A stretch of 64,000 nt of DNA from Aliitabrizicola sp041905595 (GTDB lineage: Bacteria > Pseudomonadota > Alphaproteobacteria > Rhodobacterales > Rhodobacteraceae), in contig JAYRKT010000022.1 in the NCBI GenBank assembly GCA_041905595.1, forward strand, positions 1 through 64,000, read 5' to 3'. The notes beneath the pieces were generated by a model. It was not told where the DNA came from and did not search any database. It worked only from the letters and a program-made list of their open reading frames with translations. Positions within the stretch are counted from its first letter, which is position 1. Each line of letters begins with the position of its first letter. The position numbers were made by a program, and so were the translations under genes. Below, piece after piece: positions 59,919 through 64,000 of the stretch.

Positions 59919-61001
59919 TCACCGGACCTTGAGCGTGGCGAGGCCGATCAGCGCGAGGATCAGCGAGATGATCCAGAAGCGGATGACGATTTGCGGCTCG
60001 GCCCAGCCCTTCTTCTCGAAATGGTGGTGGATCGGGGCCATCAGGAACACCCTGCGGCCCGTGCGCTTGTAGTACATCACCTGAATGATGACCGAGAGCG
60101 CCTCGACCACGAACAGCCCACCGACGATGGCCAGAACGATCTCGTGCTTGGTGCAGACGGCGATGGCGCCAAGCGAACCGCCAAGTGCCAGCGAGCCGGT
60201 ATCGCCCATGAACACCGCCGCGGGGGGGGCGTTGTACCACAGGAAGCCAAGGCCACCGCCGATCAGTGCGGCGGTGAAGACCAGAAGTTCACCGGTGCCG
60301 GGTACGAAATGCACGCCCAGATACTCGGCGAAATTCGCGTTACCGACGACATAGGCAATGGCGCCAAGCGTGCCGGCCGCGATCATCACCGGCATGATCG
60401 CCAGGCCATCCAGCCCGTCCGTGAGGTTCACGGCGTTTGCGGCGCCCACGATCACCAGCATTCCGAACGGCACGAAGAAATAGCCAAGGTTGATCAGCAC
60501 GTTCTTGAAGAAGGGCACCGCGAGCTGATCGGTCAGCGTGTCGGGATGGAAGCGGGCGGCGGCATAGGCGGCCAGCGCCGCGATCAGGAGGCCCAGAAGG
60601 AAGCGCGCGCGGCTTGAGACTCCCTTGGTGTTCTGCTTGGTCACCTTGGCGAAGTCGTCGGCAAAGCCAATCAGGCCGAAGGCAAGCGTGACGAAGACCA
60701 CGATCCAGACATAAGGGTTGTCCAGGCGCGCCCAGAGCAGGGTCGAGAAGGTCAGCGCGGACAGGATCAGAAGGCCGCCCATGGTCGGGGTTCCGGCCTT
60801 GGCGAAGTGGCTCTGCGGGCCGTCGTCGCGTATCGGCTGCCCCTTGCCCTGCTTGCGGCGCAGCATGTTGATGAGCGGTCGGCCGAATATGAAGCCGAAG
60901 ACCAGCGCGGTGAAGAAGGCCGCGCCGGCCCGGAAGGTGATGTAGCGGAAGAGGTTGAGTATGCCGCCCCCGTCCGACAGATCGGCCAACCAGTAGAACA
61001 T
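59919..61001 (-). CDS. mraY: Phospho-MurNAc-pentapeptide transferase
   Basis: A 360-residue membrane enzyme making lipid I, with about ten helices. Catalytic motifs: the aspartate-rich GFADDFAKVTKQN, NAVNLTDGLDGLA and HHHFEKKGWAE. Full length. It lies 26 bases after murF in the normal order, but murD does not follow. Confidence 0.96.
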   Translation of the reverse strand: MFYWLADLSDGGGILNLFRYITFRAGAAFFTALVFGFIFGRPLINMLRRKQGKGQPIRDDGPQSHFAKAGTPTMGGLLILSALTFSTLLWARLDNPYVWIVVFVTLAFGLIGFADDFAKVTKQNTKGVSSRARFLLGLLIAALAAYAAARFHPDTLTDQLAVPFFKNVLINLGYFFVPFGMLVIVGAANAVNLTDGLDGLAIMPVMIAAGTLGAIAYVVGNANFAEYLGVHFVPGTGELLVFTAALIGGGLGFLWYNAPPAAVFMGDTGSLALGGSLGAIAVCTKHEIVLAIVGGLFVVEALSVIIQVMYYKRTGRRVFLMAPIHHHFEKKGWAEPQIVIRFWIISLILALIGLATLKVR

Positions 61002-61027
61002 GCCCTTCGCCCCTCTCGTCCGCGCCG

Positions 61028-62476
61028 TTATTCGGCGCCTGTCGTATCCTGCGCGATCGCCTGCCCCAATTTTCGGAAGCCGTCAACGACCTGCGAAACC
61101 TTGATCCCCTTCGAGCCCTTGACGAGCACGATGTCGCCGGCATCGACGAGCTGGCGCAGTTGCGGCACCAGCTCGGCGGCGGTTTCAACCCAGAGCCCCC
61201 GCTTTTGCAGCGGCAGGATCGCATGCAGCGCCCGCATCCGGGGTCCCACACAATGCACTGTGGTGATCTTGTCCATCGCCGGATGGCGGGCGATGGCCGC
61301 GTGCAGGTCCAGCTCCGTGCGCCCGAGTTCCAGCATGTCGCCAAGGATGGCGATGCGCCTGCCCGGATGGATGCGCCCGACGCCGTCAACCGGCGGGATC
61401 GCCGCCAACAGGTCAAGGCTGGCCGCCATCGAGGCGGGATTGGCGTTGAAGGCGTCGTCGATCAACTCGAAGCCGCGGTCCTCGACCGCATCAAGCACGA
61501 TGCGTTCGCGCGTGCCGCGTCCCTTGGGCGGCAGCCAGTTGCCGATGTCGCAGGCGGCAATCGTCGGATCGAGACCAAGCGCCGTGGCCGCCGCCAGTAC
61601 CGCCAGCGCGTTCGGCGCGAAATGGCGACCGGGGCTGCGGACCTTGAAGAGAAGCGGCTCGCCCTTCGCCGTCGCGCGTACGACCGTTGCATCGGGCGTC
61701 AGCGTCACGTCAGTCAGCCGGTAGTCGGCATCCTCGCCGCTGCCAAAGCGCAGCACATGCGCGCCGACTTCGGCAGCCTTGGCAAGCAGGATCGGCGTGA
61801 CGGTCAGGTCGGCCGGCAGCACTGCGGTGCCGCCGGGCTTGAGCCCGTCCATGATCGCCGCCTTTTCGCGGGCGATCCCCTCGATGTTCTCGAAGGCTTC
61901 AAGATGGGCAGGGGCGACAGTCGTGATGAGGGCGACGTCAAGCTGCGCCAGTGCAGCCAATGGCGCGATCTCGCCGGGGTGGTTCATGCCGATCTCGACC
62001 ACGGCGAAATCGGTGTCCACCGGCATCCTCGCCAGTGTCAGCGGCACGCCCCAGTGGTTGTTGTAGCTGGCCTCGGCGGCGTGGGTCTTGCCCTGCCCGC
62101 CCAGCACCGCGCGCAGCATGTCCTTGGTCGAGGTCTTGCCCACCGAGCCGGTGACGCCCACGACTTTCGCATTTGTCCGCGCCCGCGCCGCGCGCGCAAG
62201 GCCGCGAAGCGCCTCGAGCACATCGGGTACGATCAAGAGCGGGGCGTCGATGCCAACGCCTTCCGGAACATGCGTGACAAGCGCCGCAGCCGCGCCCTTG
62301 TCGAGCGCCTGGCCGACGAATTCGTGCCCGTCGCGCACATCCTTCAGCGCAACGAACAGGTCCCCCGGCTGCAAGGTCCGTGTGTCGATCGAGACGCCCT
62401 TCGCCACCCAGTCGCAGGAGATGCGCCCGCGGGTGGCGGCGGCAGCGTCGGCGGCGGTCCAGAGCGCGGCCATCAT
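61028..62476 (-). CDS. murF: UDP-MurNAc-tripeptide-D-alanyl-D-alanine ligase
   Basis: A 482-residue cytoplasmic ligase adding D-Ala-D-Ala. P-loop TGSVGKTSTKDML, followed by ASYNNHWGVPLTLAR, EIGMNHPGEI and the DDAFNANPASM motif of MurF. It overlaps murE by four bases as ATGA. Confidence 0.96.
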   Translation of the reverse strand: MMAALWTAADAAAATRGRISCDWVAKGVSIDTRTLQPGDLFVALKDVRDGHEFVGQALDKGAAAALVTHVPEGVGIDAPLLIVPDVLEALRGLARAARARTNAKVVGVTGSVGKTSTKDMLRAVLGGQGKTHAAEASYNNHWGVPLTLARMPVDTDFAVVEIGMNHPGEIAPLAALAQLDVALITTVAPAHLEAFENIEGIAREKAAIMDGLKPGGTAVLPADLTVTPILLAKAAEVGAHVLRFGSGEDADYRLTDVTLTPDATVVRATAKGEPLLFKVRSPGRHFAPNALAVLAAATALGLDPTIAACDIGNWLPPKGRGTRERIVLDAVEDRGFELIDDAFNANPASMAASLDLLAAIPPVDGVGRIHPGRRIAILGDMLELGRTELDLHAAIARHPAMDKITTVHCVGPRMRALHAILPLQKRGLWVETAAELVPQLRQLVDAGDIVLVKGSKGIKVSQVVDGFRKLGQAIAQDTTGAE

Positions 62477-63954
62477 ATCAGCCCGTCCAGCGCCGCAACC
62501 GCGACGCTGGCCTGTTCGACATCGTCGAAGGGATAGACATGACCGGCAATGGTTTGGCCGCTTTCATGACCCTTGCCCGCGACGAGCAAGGCGTCGCCGG
62601 GGCCGAGCGCATCGACACCCCGAAGGATCGCCTCGGCGCGGTCGCCGACCTCGTTCGCCTCGGGGCAGGCTTCCATGATCTGCGCGCGGATCGCCGCCGG
62701 GTCCTCGGAGCGCGGATTGTCGTCGGTCACGAACAGGATGTCGGCATTTTCCGCCGCAGCCCGGCCCATCAGCGGGCGCTTCGTGCGGTCGCGATCACCG
62801 CCCGCGCCGAAAACAACGACGATGCGCCCCATAACATGCGGGCGGAGCGCCTTCAGCGCGGTTTCGATCGCATCGGGGGTATGGGCGTAATCGACAAAGA
62901 CGCTCGCGCCGTTCTTGCGCCGGCCGGCCAACTGCATGCGCCCGCGCACGGTCGAAAGCTGCGGCAGGACCGCGAAAACGTCGTTTGGCGCACAACCGGA
63001 GCCGATCGCCAAGCCTGCCGCCACCGCCACGTTCTCGGCCTGGAAGCCGCCGATCAGGTTGAGGCGAACTTGATGAGGCGCCTCTTTCCACGCGAATCGC
63101 ACATCCTGCCCGGTCGCGTCGTAGCGCTGACCGAGGATGCGCAGGTCGGCATCCGCGCCATGGCCGGTGCGCAGGATCTTCTGCCCGCGAGCCGTGGCAA
63201 TCAGCGCCAGATCGACGCTTTTCGGGTCATTCGTGTTCAGGACCGCCGTGCCATCCTCTGGCAGGACGCGATCAAAGAGTCCGGCCTTGGCGGCGAAATA
63301 GGCCTCGAATGTGCCGTGATAGTCGAGGTGGTCCTGGGTGAAGTTGGTGAAGCCCGCCGCCTTCAGCCGCACTGCATCCAGCCGGCGCTGGTCGAGTCCA
63401 TGAGATGACGCCTCCATCGCGGCATGGGTGATGCCCGCTTCGGCCGCTTCGGCAAGAAGCCGGTGGAGCGTGATCGGCTCGGGCGTCGTGTGGCCCGAAG
63501 GCGCGTCCCAGGCCCCCTCGACCCCGGTCGTGCCGATATTGATCGCCGGAAGGCCAAGTGCAGCCCAGATCTGCCGGGTAAAGGTGGCTACGCTGGTCTT
63601 GCCGTTGGTGCCCGTCACGGCAACCATGGTGGCGGGCTGGCGTCCGAACCAAAGCGCGGCGGCAAAAGACAGCGCCTCGCGTGCGTCCTCGGCAACGACG
63701 AGTGCGATATTGGCCATGCCCGGCAAACCCTGCGCGATCCGCGCGCCTTCGGCATCGGTCAGCACGGCGACTGCGCCAAGGTCCAGCGCGGCAGGGATGA
63801 AGGCCGCCCCATGTGCCTTGCTGCCCGGCAGGGCGGCGAACAGGAACCCGGGGCGCACAGCGCGGCTGTCGACCGCCAGCCCGGTGATCCGCGCCTCGCG
63901 CCCGCCGCGGGCAGTCAGGCCCAGTTCGGCGAGGGATTTCACGGCTTCCGTCAT
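62473..63954 (-). CDS. murE: UDP-MurNAc-tripeptide synthetase
   Basis: A 493-residue ligase adding the third residue, expected to be meso-diaminopimelate in this group. P-loop VTGTNGKTSVATF, MEASSHGLDQRR, and the DNPRSEDP loop that in MurE selects meso-DAP over lysine. The start at 63954 follows GGAG. The window ends before the preceding gene (probably ftsI). Confidence 0.96.
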   Translation of the reverse strand: MTEAVKSLAELGLTARGGREARITGLAVDSRAVRPGFLFAALPGSKAHGAAFIPAALDLGAVAVLTDAEGARIAQGLPGMANIALVVAEDAREALSFAAALWFGRQPATMVAVTGTNGKTSVATFTRQIWAALGLPAINIGTTGVEGAWDAPSGHTTPEPITLHRLLAEAAEAGITHAAMEASSHGLDQRRLDAVRLKAAGFTNFTQDHLDYHGTFEAYFAAKAGLFDRVLPEDGTAVLNTNDPKSVDLALIATARGQKILRTGHGADADLRILGQRYDATGQDVRFAWKEAPHQVRLNLIGGFQAENVAVAAGLAIGSGCAPNDVFAVLPQLSTVRGRMQLAGRRKNGASVFVDYAHTPDAIETALKALRPHVMGRIVVVFGAGGDRDRTKRPLMGRAAAENADILFVTDDNPRSEDPAAIRAQIMEACPEANEVGDRAEAILRGVDALGPGDALLVAGKGHESGQTIAGHVYPFDDVEQASVAVAALDGLI

Positions 63955-63977
63955 GGCTCGGCGCTCCGGCTAGGGGG

Positions 63978-64000
63978 TCAGTTGCGGGCGAGTGTTACCT
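63978..64000 (-). CDS. Possible 3' end of ftsI (partial)
   Basis: The last 23 bases can be read on the minus strand as VTLARN followed by TGA at 63978-63980, ending 23 bases before murE. In the usual gene order ftsI precedes murE, so this could be its end, but six codons are too few to prove it. Confidence 0.25.

Noticed and set aside
1..64000. CRISPR arrays, insertion sequences, prophage genes
   Set aside because: No regularly spaced repeats, transposases, integrases or phage structural genes were seen on either strand.

Overview
The window is a GC-rich chromosomal segment of an alphaproteobacterium, most likely a member of the Rhodobacteraceae/Paracoccaceae. This rests on the division/cell-wall gene order on the minus strand (murE-murF-mraY ... 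murD ... ftsW-murG-murC followed by DUF2484 genes), an Lrp-type regulator divergent from a single-polypeptide putA, choXWV, and the general codon usage. No rRNA genes, insertion sequences, prophage or CRISPR arrays were seen. One tRNA-Leu(UAA) gene is present.

Region by region. 1-3.0 kb: choline ABC transporter choXWV behind a BetI-like palindrome. 3.0-4.5 kb: a secreted YbaY/META-domain protein and tRNA-Leu. 4.5-13.8 kb: a segment bounded by the tRNA-Leu gene and a decayed copy of that tRNA's 3' end. It holds a five-gene minus-strand operon (small PepSY protein, acidic secreted protein, DUF2271 protein, PepSY-flavodoxin-reductase fusion, ApbE) divergent from a two-component system plus a VIT1/CCC1-type metal transporter, then a 5'-truncated betaine aldehyde dehydrogenase relic. 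14.0-16.8 kb: a nitric-oxide-type module (group III truncated haemoglobin and a DoxX-like membrane protein) divergent from an Rrf2/NsrR regulator fused in frame to a TetR regulator, with two 23-bp NsrR-like operators between them. 16.9-22.5 kb: a LuxR regulator divergent from a polyamine-type ABC transporter operon ending in an SDR dehydrogenase. 22.6-24.3 kb: an esterase, a glycine-zipper protein and an EF-hand protein. 24.8-28.8 kb: putR/putA. 28.8-37.4 kb: rhomboid protease, GFA-family and cupin proteins, GntR/OsmC pair, inositol monophosphatase, SlyB-like lipoprotein, MFS transporter, quinone-oxidoreductase-like enzyme, and a MetR-like regulator divergent from metF. 37.5-41.2 kb: Tat-exported amidohydrolase, Crp/Fnr regulator, proline iminopeptidase. 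41.3-44.8 kb: aroQ, a HpcH/HpaI aldolase, a short AMP-forming ligase and a thiolase-like protein lacking one catalytic cysteine. 44.8-64 kb: the dcw cluster on the minus strand.

The dcw cluster is split by two insertions of unrelated genes. Between murD and ftsW lie a GFA-family protein, a MarR/MFS pair, two paralogous lipoproteins and an amidohydrolase relic. Between mraY and murD lie a BBE-type flavin oxidase, a GlxA-type regulator, an SDR, a PbfA-like class III aminotransferase homologue and a LysE/RhtB exporter. murB, ddl and ftsQAZ do not follow murC and the two DUF2484 genes.

The most distinctive points are the Rrf2-TetR fusion with twin NsrR-like operators, the flavinylation-type redox operon with a symmetrical response-regulator site in its divergent promoter, the thiolase-like/AMP-ligase/aldolase operon, the tRNA-bounded segment, and the doubly interrupted dcw cluster. 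Start codons were re-chosen by Shine-Dalgarno position and family N-termini where the longest open frame looked over-extended.
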